Below are positions 47,208-60,200 of a DNA stretch of 64,000 bases, in pieces. The stretch spans positions 20,956,001-21,020,000 of the forward strand of contig OX467082.1 in assembly GCA_950106755.1 (NCBI GenBank), read 5' to 3'. The notes under the pieces were generated by a model. It was given only the letters and a program-made list of their open reading frames with translations, searched no databases and was not told the origin of the DNA. A program made the translations under genes and the position numbers. Origin of the DNA: Climacium dendroides (lineage: Eukaryota; Streptophyta; Bryopsida; Hypnales; Climaciaceae). The stretch's first letter is position 1; every line of letters starts with the position of its first letter.

Positions 47208-49556
47208 GGATGATGTGGTATACTCCTAGGTCACAATGCCCTCTTTTTCTTGGTGTGTTTCCTTTACCGTTTTATTGTAGGACAGACAATCACCATACAA
47301 CCCATCAAACAAACAAATTTTGTACCTCTCTCATGCGCTAGCCATGGGGATGCTCTTAATAGATAAGTTATGCGTTGATTTTGATGAGCTTTGCTTAACA
47401 ATGCTATAATCACTATTGCAAGTGAGACTAATTTATCATGCCACACTATTTTAAATTAATGTAAGACTTAAAATATTATTGTGTTGTATTAATTCGTAAA
47501 TTTTTAATACTATGTCCTCAATAATAAGATTAATCATTGTAGGAAGTATCCACTTTTCCACATAGCTAAACAAATACTCAACTGTTTAACTTCTAAATGA
47601 TTCAACATTCAATGGATACTTAGGTGAATTCAATAACTTATCATGGGAGTTAAATGAAAAAAAAAGTGAAAAATTAATTTTTGTTAATTTTTAGTGGTAT
47701 AAATAGTTTAGATACTTGGTGCTGTGATTGTAATTTGAACATGTCAAAATTTGAAGTAAATAAAATCTTACATGAACAAAAGATTATTTTTAAATTCTTG
47801 TCAAGCGTAAATTCATTTTTTCTTAGAAACTCCAAGTATGCATTCATGCTCCTACTAGTCTCTCTAAGAGGCTTCCCCTTAAATATAACAATTTTTGTAA
47901 ATATTTGGAAAAAACATTGTAACTAGTTGGCTAAAACATTTTAGAGTTCTATTTGAAGGTGCATCTTGTAAGACAAAAACAAAAATACTATTTAACAATT
48001 TGCAATAAGAGAAATTAATCAAAACAATCATTAAATATTTAATTACTTATATATATTAAATTTATTTATTGGAGTCTTCTAAATTAGTGTAACGAGTTTA
48101 TCTTTGAAGGGACACAAAAAAAGTTAATAACACGAGGCTAATTAATTTTGTATTTCTTGACTTCTACTAGCTATTTTGGGAAGTCTTAGATTCCAACAAT
48201 AAAGTTGATTGTTTGACATTCAATCTTCCAAGCTAAACTACTCCATAATAAAATTAGATAATTTAGGTGGAGACTCTTCATTCTTCACTAATAGTATTAT
48301 GAGCCCTTTTAACCTCAAGATATTTTATATATCAAAAAGTGAGCTATATAAGAAATAGATTTTAGGCCCAACTTTTTTTAGGGAGGATGGAAAGAAGACT
48401 ATTTTAAAAACCTATAGAAATTTAATTTAGAGTAACTCCAATGGAGCCATATCCATGCCTTGGACTAGTTATAGTTAAATTGGGAGTACCAAATGGGTCC
48501 ATTACTCAAATATGAATAGTGCAAGTGACATTGCCCCTCTACTTAGCATAAATTAGATTTTCAACTATTGCTTGCACTTTGGTGAAAGGCTCAATGAAGG
48601 CACTATCTTCCACACTTATAAGCACCAACACAAAAGAGATTCACTATAAGAAGGCTAATTAGGGTCTATAAAGAACCTTTTAGTTGGTGTTTGGTTCTAA
48701 AAGAGGTCTACCATTAGATATTAGTCGTCACACATGCTGGTCCAAGATCTCAAATTTAATGTTAAAGTTGCTCGTAGAATATTATGGAGAGTTGAAGAAG
48801 ACTTGAGAACTAAGGTACAAGTAGAATTGGTAGCTAGTTACAAATGAGTTGATTTGTTTCCTAAATAGCCAATTTACAATGAAAAGTCCTAAACAAATTA
48901 TTGACCAATTTTTCAAAAAATGACTAATTCAAGTAAAAATGCAAAGAATAACCAAAGCATACCAACATTCTTCTATTCCTTCAATTATGTTGTTTTATTT
49001 TGTTTGTTTGTTTGTCGTGGTTAGATTTTTTGGTTTGTACGCGGGTTTGTATGACATTAGTTGTGTTCTTGCTATTGTTGAAAAGCTCTTTGCGAGGTAG
49101 GGTGCACAAACTTTGTTTTATAGCATTCCAACTCATGGCATAAACAATTTTGAATTTTGAATTTTTTATGAATTAAAAAATATATAATTTTTTTTTTTTA
49201 CTTTTCACTTATTTATCTTTATATTATATAGGACATATACTAGTAATTATACTTAATAGAAAATTGCTCTCTGTCTTTCCTTTTACTTTTTTTTAACAAA
49301 TGAAATGGAATTTCATTGTAAAGGAGAGAAAATAGACCACCAACCACAAGTGGCCTAGCAAAGCGACAAACAAAGACCATCCACCCATTAAGATAGGTTG
49401 TTTGTTTGTTAGTTATGTTGGGGTCTCCCAAACCGTACATTCCCAGCTACATTTTAGCTCTCGTTGGAAAGCTCTCAATGACGAGGGGTTGCATGGACGT
49501 TTATACCTATGTTACGAATGTTATGGAGTTTTGAAGTTATACGAGAGAATTCGATA

Positions 49557-50500
49557 ATTACTTTTACTTTTACTTTTACTTTTACTTTTACTTTTACTTT
49601 GGCCGTGGCAACGGCCAGTAAGCTTACACAACGAAGAAACCCACCCTGGTGCAGCCGGTCGACCCCGCTGGCATCCAGTTCATCAGTTTCAGGTCGCTGC
49701 ATGAGGGGTGCTCTCTATCTCCCTAATGAAATGGGAGACTGGGTCCAGTCGTCCAGTGTCGAGTGGGGACCGGCTGAGGCCTCTCTATCACTGATTGACC
49801 GAATCTGGAAGGCAGCCTCGAGAAGCGTGAGGGCGCTGAAATGGGGCAAGCCCACTTGCATCCAATGTCCGGCATTTCGGTGCACTTCGAGGAGGGCAGC
49901 CCGGCCCAGCCCAGCCCAGGGCAGCCAACCAGACATACAGGCAGGCAGCCACTTGCAAGGCGGGCGACCTGCGGGGAAACTTCCCGGCCACTTGTGGTTG
50001 GGAAGGAAGAAAAAAAAAGAAGAACAGGAGCAGGAGCAAGAACAAGAACGGGACTGGGGGCTGCCAAGACGACCTGCATGCGCCAGGCCCTGCCACTCGG
50101 CCAGGCAGGGTCAAGCCAGGCAGGGCCGGGTCTGTCGGTCGGTCTGCCGGTCTGATTAGTAGGAATACTACTACTAAGGTAAAGGTGGGAACTTGGGAGA
50201 GGCCGACTCGCGGGCCAATCGCGGGGGGAGCGGGGGACGGGCCGGGCCGGGGTTGCGGGACCCGCGCGGAGTGTGACGCCATCCCTATCCCCTGGGGTGT
50301 GTGACGTCAGTCGGCCCTTGTGTCGTCTCCCTCCCGTTGGTCCTGCCCTGGATTGCTGGTACGGAAAACCATCATCATCCGTGCATGCGCTTAACTTACT
50401 CGGCTCTCGGCTCGCAGGGCTCCGTCACGCGGGATTTTGAATTCATGCGTTCGGGGCAGGGCAAGGAAAAGCGGTCGTCGCTGGAGTCATGAAGCTCTTC
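49557..50500. other. Isolated GC-rich island
   Basis: About 0.9 kb of GC-rich DNA in AT-rich surroundings, opening with the hexamer run (CTTTTA)6 at 49561-49600. It contains GGCCCAGCCCAGCCCAG near 49903, GTCGGTCGGTCTGCCGGTC near 50135 and GGGCCGGGCCGGGGTTGCGG near 50240. Open frames exist on both strands but none gives a recognisable protein. Composition resembles the leader upstream of the histidine kinase, so a promoter, 5' leader or relic of a lost gene is possible. Confidence 0.4.
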
Positions 50501-50518
50501 CCAGCCGTAGATGGTCGT

Positions 50519-50798
50519 GGATGAGAACACGTGGATGATAAATGTGGATGGTAAATATGGGTGGTAAGTGTGGATGATAAGCGTGGATGGTAAATGTGGA
50601 TGGTAAGTGTGGATGGTAAGTGTGGATGGTAAATGTGGATGGTAAGTATAGATGATAAGTGTGGATGGTAAATGTGGATGATAAGTATAGATGATAAGTG
50701 TAAATGTGGATGATAAATATAGATGATAAGTGTAAATGTGGATGATAAATATAGATGATAAGTGTGGATGATAAGTGTGGATGGTAAATGTGGATGGC
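50519..50798. repeat. Minisatellite, GTGGATGGTAAAT-type 12-bp units
   Basis: About 23 diverged copies of a 12-base unit (GTGGATGRTAAR with R = A or G; variants TAGATGATAAGT). Higher-order pairing of 24 or more bases is visible toward the right half. Strand-asymmetric: G and A on the + strand. Non-coding. Confidence 0.9.
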
Positions 50799-50914
50799 TT
50801 ATTCATCAAACGCACATACATTCATTTTTAAAATAGCCAAAAATACAATTTGAAAATTTTGTGCAATTTCATCAGTTGTGAAAGGGATGGGCCTCATATT
50901 GCAATTGTATTTTT

Positions 50915-51076
50915 CTTAGAGGGAATGTTTGGCCTTGTCCAATGTGGTTGGCAAACTTTGACTCCTCTTAGAGGGAATGTTTGGCCTTGTCCAATGTGGT
51001 TGGCAAACTTTGACTCCTCTTAGAGGGAATGTTTGGCCTTGTCCAATGTGGTTGGCAAACTTTGACTCCTCTTAGA
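50915..51076. repeat. 52-bp tandem repeat x 3
   Basis: Three essentially identical copies at 50915-50966, 50967-51018 and 51019-51070, containing GGGAATGTTTGGCCTTGTCC and GGTTGGCAAACTTTGACTCC, then a fourth start that diverges after CTTAGAGA. The lack of divergence suggests recent expansion. Confidence 0.95.
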
Positions 51077-54000
51077 GAGAATTTTTTTGCATTACACGTA
51101 GTATTTTGGGTACCGATTCTTTCTATATCATCTTTGTTGTATACTTACCAAATTTCATAAGTACAAAAGGGGTGTAGAACTTGCTACCCACGTTACCACA
51201 AAAAGAAATCTAGAGGACATAATTTGTGATAAAAAAACAACATACATATTTGTGTCAAAATTGTCCCTAAAATCAAGCACTAGAAAAAATTGACTTCCTC
51301 CAAACCTACCCAAATTTTCAATTGTCACTTAAGAGGTGGACAATCATCCCTTGAGGCTTAATTCACTTAGTGACCCAAACTTCTAAAAGAGTTGAAATAA
51401 AATCCGTATAGCCTACTACTTTCCTACCTTAGTAGAAGCCAATAGCTTTTGTCAATGCAAGTCCTCCTCCCATTCACACCCCGAGAGTCAATGCCACAAT
51501 AACTTGACTGATGAGGACATGAGGTCTCATGTTCTCAGTCTTCATTGAAAAAATCAAAACAGCACAAATAAAAGCTATTGATTGGGAAATTTTCCATATC
51601 ACTACCACATACTTATTTATTTATTTATTTGAAACCAATGAAACTACTACTACATAAGAAGTATTTGAATAGTCCTGTGGCAGTGAGTGACCCAACTCCT
51701 GACTTGCCAAGAGTTGCGGAATTCCTGTTAAACTTTTAGGGGTGAGTGGATCATAAAGTGATTAATCTCAAGCTGAAGTGAGTCGTGCTGATTGATGCAG
51801 CAACAACTGACCTGAAGTTTTCCACCAAAAGACCTTCAGTTTATGACCAAATTCACAGCCCCCCCAGACCCCTTTTTTTTTTTTTTTTTTCCCTTAAAAT
51901 TTTAAATTTAAATTTTTTTAACATGATTCTATTGGTTGGAGGATGGGCCCTGGCAGTCCTTACAACAGTGTCATCAGTAGGACACTTTCACAGCTTCAGG
52001 GAAATCAGGGCTGCAAGTGGGCTCAGTGTGTCAGACCCATCACATCATGCGTTTGCAGAGGCAGCCGCTAAGGTGGTCTGCTCTTTAAAGCGACCTATTA
52101 ACCCCTCATCGCCGGAGGCTTAAAAACTGCTTGCCTTTGAAGTCAAAATTAGAGTAAGGTATGAAGATCTCAACCATACAATATTGTAGTGTGCATGTTG
52201 TAGATGGTGTGAAACAGATTTGGGGTCATTTGACTGTATGGATTGAAAGATTATAATGTTTTAGTGTTGGAAAAAGGTGCTGAAATTTTCTTAAAAACAC
52301 ATTGGGAGGTGAAATTCGATTTCTAAACCTACTCAAATGAAAAAACTTTAAGCTACAAAGTAATTCAAAACCAAAATATCATTCAAATGAATCATTGTGT
52401 CCGCAAAATGGATTTGAAATGTTAGAAAACAGTGATAAAAGTAACAAAAAATCACATCTATGACTCAACCTCCTTCTCCTAAAATGCTTCTTAGTCACTC
52501 ACAACTTCTTGGATTGCTATGAAATTTTAACCACACAAACTAGACTAGTATGCACAACTTTAACAACAAGTATTATTGGATTTGGACATTGTATGAAGAA
52601 GTTATAGGTCGTTGAAGTTCACTAGAATCCACCAATGTCTGGATTTTGAACTTTGAATTGCTCCCAATCATTCGAAACAACTTAGATTGACATGAAAACT
52701 TCACCACAATAATTAGACTTCAGTGGATACAAAATCCAACAAATTTTTATTGAAAACAAACATTGGATTACAAAGATACAAGCCCCCAAAGTTGCAGCCA
52801 TCAAATGTAGTTTGGTGAGCTCAAATAGAATTTGTGAACTTCGATTGGCTCCCAAAACTATTATACATCTTGTATTGATTTGATTATTTATCACATAAAC
52901 TAGACTAGTATGTGCAACTTCTCCAACAAGTTTTATTGAATTTAGACATTGGATGCAAAAGTTATAGCCCTTTGAATTTGACTTTTAGGTTGTAAGGATG
53001 TTTTTGGTCCCCTGTGATGTTCAGGGGTTAAGAGCTAATTGCATTTTGGGGGAGGCTAAAGTCCTTTAAATGATTTTCAATAAATTTTAGTACAAAGAAG
53101 AATGGAATTGGCATGAAATTCAAGTCATTTCATATTTTTTGGACCTTTGTAGAATTAGTTATTAATTTTTGAAGCTGAAATGTAGGGGGCACTAAAAGCA
53201 ACCACCTCCTGAAATGTACACTAGTGGGACATTGAAGAAAGTAAAATATAAATTTGTGTTAGTGGTCGCTTAGCTAGAGTGCCTTGCCTTGTATGTCCCA
53301 GGTCCCAACTTTCTAAGTCCTAGTTCAAGGCTAGACCTCAACTTCATTGGGTTGTAGAAGGGGAAATAAAAAAAATGTCAAATATGAGACTTGGGGCTTT
53401 ATAGTGTGAAGGCTGAAGTCTTAACTCTATTGAGTGCTAATTTGTCTCTTAAATAATATTTTGTAGCAATTAAAAATCCAAAAATAGGTTGAAAAATCAA
53501 AATCTTGTTTTGGAAGGTACTTTTAGCATCAAATTTTGCTTTGGATAGATTTGAATAGAATTGTAGTCAATGGTTTATATGGTGTTTTTTTCCCCTAATT
53601 TTATGTTAAAAAATAGTCATTTTTAGTAAATTGAGTGAAAATTATTATTTTTTTCATTTTCAACCAGACATTATATTTCTATACTATTAGTATTATGAAA
53701 ATGTGTGGAAATTTTTTTAGTCCATTTGGTTCTATTATTTGCAAGGTATAAGCGTTGGAAGTTAATGAAGAAAAATTCACAACTTGCCTAATTGCTTGCC
53801 CTTTCTATTAGCATGCTACCCTAGTTGCCCATTTAGAAAAAGAATCATAAGTTTAGGAAGTTTACAATAGTGAGTATTTCTTATAAGAATTTCACTTTCA
53901 GGAGTTTCCAATTATCCACTTGGTAGGCAATTTTTTTTATAGGGGTTAAATTTGAATTATGTTCCTCCAAATATAATGTAATTCAAAATTTGTAGGAATG

Positions 54001-54434
54001 TGTTTCAAATTTCATTTTGTTACTAACCCCTCCCCTTGAAGGAACAACTTCATATAAACAAGCTCTCATCCATGGCCTTGTTTTTTTTAGCAAATTTTAT
54101 TTTATCCAAAAAATTCAATATCTACATTTGCCTTCCTATCAAAGATTTAGGTGAGAAATTAGAACCAACATCTTATCTATTTATATACTTAGTTCGAATC
54201 ATGCAATTGGAGTATGTTGATCCTTCTGAACAATAACTAGTCTATTCATTAACTAATAAACAAGCAAGTGATGTAATGAGCTATTCATACGGTATCCAAT
54301 GCGTGAAGAGTAATATAAATGAAGGCCCAAATTTTAGGAATTGCTTAATCTATCCATTTTACCAATCCAATATGACATGTAAAACAAGGTATTAGGATTG
54401 GACTACATGTTCACATCGACTTTTTTTATTCAAG
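51077..54434. other. Spacer with family C copy 4
   Basis: Non-coding. Contains an 18-base T run at 51873-51890, a GC-richer patch at 51935-52130 with no recognisable frame, and degenerate repeats near 52.5-52.97 kb (CAACTT-AACAAGT-TTATTG-ATTTGGACATTG-ATG-A-AAGTTATAG at least twice). Family C copy 4 is at 53035-53290. Confidence 0.45.
53035..53290. repeat. Dispersed repeat family C, copy 4
   Basis: Shares TTTTCAATAAATTTTAG, ATGGAATTGGCATG, TTTTTTGGACCTTTGTAGAA, TTAGTTATTAATTTTTGAAG and CACCTCCTGAAATGTACAC with the other copies. Closest in layout to copy 1 at 9.5 kb (both have a TACATTG/GACATTG-GAAGAAAG right part). Confidence 0.7.
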
Positions 54435-54554
54435 TATGTTGTACAAAATTACATCACTTTGTATCTTGACATCAACTATATGTAAGACAAGGTATCATAG
54501 GTCTCACATACACTGGGCAGAATTGGACCATCTATTCACACCTATTTACAGTTG

Positions 54555-54875
54555 CATTATATTATTCATGTGTCACGTCTACTTGGCCTATGTGACTTTG
54601 TATATGAGAAAGATGAATTTCCACAATTGGCGGCGCATCTTGTATTATTCATGTGTCATGTCCATTGGCCTACATCACTTTATATCTTAGAAAGATGAAT
54701 TCCTACATTGGCGGCGCATCTTATATTATTTATATGTTACGTCCAGTGGCCTACATCACTTTATATTTTGAAAAGATGAACTCCAACATTGGCAGTGCAT
54801 TTTACATTATTCACGTACCACTTACGTCACTTTGCATCTTAAAAAGATGAATCCCAACATTGGTGGTGCTTCTCT
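54555..54875. repeat. 82-bp minisatellite x 4
   Basis: Units contain AGATGAATTCC, ACATTGGCGGCGCATCTT, TATTATTCATGTGTCA and TGGCCTACATCACTT; starts at 54611, 54693, 54774 and 54846. Diverged; the last unit is shorter. A separate related piece is at about 55085-55140. Non-coding. Confidence 0.85.
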
Positions 54876-55892
54876 AGGCTTGAACCTTAATTGTATTGTA
54901 AGTCAAAATTTTCCCATTGAACCTAGCACTCCACCAAACCTATTAGTTCTTATCTTAAAGGAACATTCAATATCTATTCTATCTATATTACTAATCCTAA
55001 GTTACTATATACCATATAGATGTTAGAATTGAATTCCTTGTTCACATTTGATTTAAATTATTTTTGTCTCTTGTATACTCCTACATCACTTCAAATCTCA
55101 AAGATGAATCCCAATATTGATGGTGCATCTTCTCATGGACTTCAACCTTAACTTTGTTGAAAGGCCATAAGCCCATAATGCTTTGGTCAAACATTAAAAT
55201 CTTCCACTTTGTTTCTTCTATTTCGTCTGTATAATTTTTTAATTTTATTTTCCAAAAGATAAAATCAAATGAATGATAAATATCAAAAGAAATTTAGATT
55301 TGATACTTAAAAAATGTGAAAACTCTATAATAGAAGAACATTATAGTATAGAGCATTACAATATAAAGAACAATCTATGTCACTCTATATTTACTTGAAT
55401 AAAATGCTCAATTTTGGAAATTTTGGAAAATTTTCACATGGGGTTGAAATTAGACTTCAAAAAGTTTCATTTTATTAGTTTGCTCAAAATTTTAAAGAAT
55501 CATTTTAAATGTCAAAATCAAGATTTAAGGAAAAAAAATTGAAGTATTGAACAATGTATATAGATACACTATTTTTTTGATAAATTACCAGATATAAATT
55601 AAATAAAACTAATATAAATTCAACTTAATTCAATGATGTGGTCACAACATTATTAAAGTTGTACAATAGAAAACCAGATAAAAATTATCCACTATTTGGT
55701 ATGAAAAAAGATTATATTCCAAAAGTTGTCCTTTGGATATGTAACTAAACATTTTTTTTTGCTTAAACCTTTCTATAAGAATGACTTAACTATTATGTCT
55801 ATGGCCTACAATTTTGGATTGGAAATTGGGATTGTTTAATATCACTTATCAACAACTTTCACTTTGAAATAACACAAGAAATTCATATACAT

Positions 55893-55894
<2 letters not shown>

Positions 55895-55964
<70 letters not shown>
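55895..55964. repeat. (TA)n microsatellite
   Basis: Seventy uninterrupted bases of alternating A and T. Likely length-polymorphic. Confidence 0.98.
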
Positions 55965-55974
<10 letters not shown>

Positions 55975-57209
55975 TAGATTTGACTCAAAATTGTGTATTC
56001 CAAAAGCTTCTATAAATCTTCTAAAAATCACTCATATATATGTTAAAACTATTAAGTAATGCAAATAGTATCCTCTACCTTAACCCTTTAAATCTTAAGG
56101 TTATGTTCATTAAAGCAAGAATATAGACAAAATCTTTAGCACATGTGGAATTGTTGAGGATAGAGGAGCTGAAGTAAAAAAAATAACTAAATCAAATTCA
56201 AGAATGAGTGATAGACAATAGGGGTGTTAAAAATTAAGACGATCCAACATTGGTGTTGTGAGAATTTAGAGTTTCTTGATAGTGCATACAATATAAAAAA
56301 TGCACAAATACACGCATGCAACACTAACAACCTAATAAAAGATTTGCTTCAAGGACTTTAGATTCAATAGACATTGCTTTCATGATTCATACTGAGCAAT
56401 TAAGATTGAAAAATACACCTTTTATGTGTGAAAATACATCCTTTGTATGAGAAACACTTGACAAAGACATGTATAAAATCCTCAACTCAAAATTGACACA
56501 AGTTACAAAAAAAACTTGAAAAAAGCAATTATACCTGAAAATATTGAAAACATTGTTATGTACAATATTATACACCATATTTCTTCACAACAACCTTCTT
56601 TCAAGGAAGTACCTATCCAATTGTGCCATCTTTGCATTTGCTTACCCCGAAACACTATTGTCAGAGGAGCAGGTCCTCCTACACGGCACCACCAATGTTC
56701 AAGATGCAAAAGGGACGTCTTTTGCAATTCTTTCCACCTGTTTCCATGTATTATACAAAGATTGAAAAACATAGCTGTGTATAAACACAGCTAACATAAC
56801 TATTGCATGCAATTGGATTTTCCAATTCCTCTCAGATTACGAGTTATGTCTGTTTTTCTCACCCCGGAAAACCAGTTTGTGGTTCCCTGGGACTTACAAG
56901 GGTTGAAAGATGAACCAACACCAAGGCCTGAAACATACTGAGCCTGCGCTTCAGTTTAAATCCAACGGTTCCAGAATTAAGTTAAAAGGGAAGAGCGACA
57001 TACATTACTGAAACTTGGATTCAGCTTCGCTGTTCAAAAAACTGGTGACAGAAATGCCAAAGCTTGTATTCTTAATCATTACACTCCATGAAAATCTAAA
57101 CAAACCTAGTCGGGATTCCCCAGCAGTTTATCAGCATTAGGTAAATTCAAGAAAAGATAAACTTAATTTTCACAGCTGCATACACTACCTGAGGTAAGAT
57201 CTTGCAGGT
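55965..57209. other. Spacer and SPT5 3' flank
   Basis: AT-rich spacer to about 56.8 kb, then the presumed 3' untranslated region and downstream sequence of the SPT5 gene on the - strand. No further gene seen. Confidence 0.4.
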
Positions 57210-60200
57210 CTATGTGGCTATCTTGCTAAGGCTACTCATATCTAATATTCTAATGTCAAGCGATTCATCCAGCTTCACAATACCATCTGCTCCGTCGATA
57301 CCCATAAGCTTTCCAGTCATTCCACGATTTTCACCGGAAACAATCTTGACCTTGTCAGTCTTCTTAGGAAGAACGAGTTCCATATCGGCTTGGCTAACCA
57401 GCAAAGTATCACCAGCAATAGATGAATCCAGAGCAACTCTGCAAGAACCATCCTGTACGTGCAACGAAAAGAGAAGTTGGAGATCCTCGAGAACATGGAC
57501 ACCGCCTCAACTCAGAATAAGAGAAAGAGTAAGCAGAAGTCACACCACCATAAATCTCAATAAATCTCAATCTCAATCTCAATTAGCTAAATGCATAACA
57601 AATTATGAAATTCAAAACAAAACAAGCGATGAGTTGCAATATTCTCTGAAGTCAACTAAAGGTTGAATGCAAAAGAAATGTCTTCTGATTGCCTTTCAGT
57701 GTACTTGTCGTCTTTTTAAGTACAATTCGAGTCAAATATTCAATTGAGTACTACGAGAATCATATTTTCTGAAGATCATACAGTGCCAGGTCATATCTCT
57801 CTGGAAACCATCATGCAAAGACAGCAATGAAATCAGTCCATACATTGGCACTTACCAGCATAACCTCCCGAATAACAGCAGGTTGAGGTTCTTCACCAAG
57901 CTTCCTAATAGTAACCAGGATGTCGGGCATCGCCCATCCACCTTCAGTATCTAGTCCGCCTCCAGAACCTGAAGAACAAGTGAAGAACACGTGAAGAACA
58001 TCAGTACCAGTGAACAAAAGTTAATCAGAAACCTGAAATTAGAAAACTACAAACAAACTCATTGATAATATCTTCACTCAAGATCAGATGTCTTCAATAT
58101 CGAAGAAGACTAATTTTAAAAACAAATGAAAGTTACTCTTCGTATGTCAAACTAGAGTCCAAATCATGTTTGTCGAAACGCTCACCAATTGCAGGGGATG
58201 TAGGATCCAATCCTCCAGTTCCAGGTGTCATAGGCTGCCCACCAGGAGTGCCTGGAAGGTATGATGGAACACCTGGTGTCATAGGAGGTCCTCCAGGTGT
58301 CCCTGGGAGATAAGGACTTGGAGCAGCTGCAAGAATGAAGAGCTAGTTAGGCAGGAGCAGAGATGGAAATTGAGAAAAAGAAGAGAATTTCAATTCAACT
58401 GGACACATTCAGCAACCAGTCCAGTCTACTCGAAGGAAAAAACACATAACAAAATGCAGGGAACAGAGCACACGAGTGGAAAACGAGGGTACCGTAAGAC
58501 TGAGCAGGCTCAGTAGGAGTGCCAGCTTCACTAAAACTAGCACCGGGAGTTGGGGCGGACCATGTATTCCCTGGTGTAGGCGCTTCAAATGGCCTTCCCC
58601 CAGGAGTACCAATCTGCACATCAAATATCCAGGAACAATACACCAACGTCAACAGAAGGAGACTGCAGCAAATGATTGAGGGTACATTTGAAACAAAATA
58701 TTTAGTTCAAAACAGCTCGCCCTCAAGATCGTGAAGGATACAGCGACAGGACAAAAACTATTCCAAACCTTGAAGCCAACAGAAACAACCAGGCACGACA
58801 GAGCACATGATCATATCCACCAGAAAGTGACAATCGCGTGTACTCAGCGCTGTTTAGTCTAGAAAGTGTAAGTCCAAGAATGATGACAAACCTCAAACTG
58901 CGGAGTTGAATTGTGAGTATCCCAAGTGCTGGGGTTGGCATCATCCCAGGTGCTGCCCCTGTACAATAGAGGGACACGGTTTGCAAGATTTAAAAATAAA
59001 TAGAGAAAAGTACAAGCAGAGAGAATTCTTAGACCACCGGGAAAAATTGGGCACTCATTCAAATTTTAAACCAAATCACATAATGCATATTTAAACGAAT
59101 GAAGAGCCGGAGAAAAATGATCGGTACCAATGAATTTGCACGAGCTTATGAAACAGTACCCATATCTTCTTTCCCATTACAAACCATAACTGAATTAGAA
59201 TCATTGAAGTGACTGGATACAGAGAATAGGAGGGTGTACTTGGCTACAATTACAGACGCCAAGCATTTAAGTACTCGAGCACATACATGAATCGACAAGA
59301 AAGATATAAATATACCTATGCGGTGTCATTGGAGTATGAGGATTCCATGCTCTGTCGCGCATTGGGGTCCTCATGCCATCGTGACTAGGAGTGGCTGCAA
59401 AGTATACATCAAAATTCTCTGCTTAAGACCAAATCAATGGCAAATCATATCTACTACGCATTATTTCCTCTCTGTCGCAATACTTCATCACCTCGATCAA
59501 AGACATCTAAATATGAATTGGAAAATGCTATAAGAATAAACGATAGGGAGAAATTAGAATACCAAAATTGGGATCCCGCATGGGGGTCATGTACGCAGGG
59601 TGATGCATAGGTGTTCTGGATGGATGCATCGGAGTCTCACTGCCAGCTCCATACCGAGGCGATTCCCTAATGTTTAGGATTAAAGATCAAAGTCAGTATC
59701 AAGAGTAAACAACCGTCACGAGAATATTATCTTCATATATTTACTCTGATAATCATGAACATAAAACATAATAGAGAGCACTAACACCTTCCGCTAAAAA
59801 ACATATGAACAAGTCTGCAATATGGAACTTACCGATGATTGCTGTAAAACCCTGTTTGTGTCTCCCCAGGTTCCGATAACTGGTCTCTTCTCACTACATC
59901 AAAACAAGCAATGAACACCATGGTCACCACTCCAAAACATGTGCAGTGGTGTGTATAACTTTAGTCAGCTGGAACCATAACATGTCCCTGCAAGCTTTCC
60001 TTTTAAGTCTCAAGCACCTGAGCAAGAACTCATCTGTATCTTACATGTTAGTTACCAATAATAAAATGCAAGACTTATCAATGAACTCTAGATTTGAAAA
60101 GGGAGAGCACCTGTAACAACTTTCATTTGCGACTCGAGCTCAATTCGACAAGTAGAAGCAGTGGCATCCACAACACGGCCACGATATCCTTTGAAAGGTC

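Larger units (their letters stand above)
46823..49556. other. AT-rich spacer with small repeats
   Basis: No gene seen. Holds the 18-bp tandem repeat and hairpin at 47051-47207. The rest is AT-rich single-copy-looking DNA with short open frames only. Confidence 0.45.

Noticed and set aside
47057..47341. 94-residue frame beginning with repeated MKFKLS
   Set aside because: Its start is the translation of the 18-bp tandem repeat and the remainder matches nothing recognisable.
49509..50282. Long frames on both strands (216 and 164 residues) in the GC-rich island
   Set aside because: Low stop density is expected from high GC; the proteins are low complexity (Pro, Arg, Gln/Glu runs) and begin inside a hexamer repeat.
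50396..50821. 141-residue Tyr/His/Pro-rich frame on the - strand
   Set aside because: Translation of the 12-bp minisatellite.
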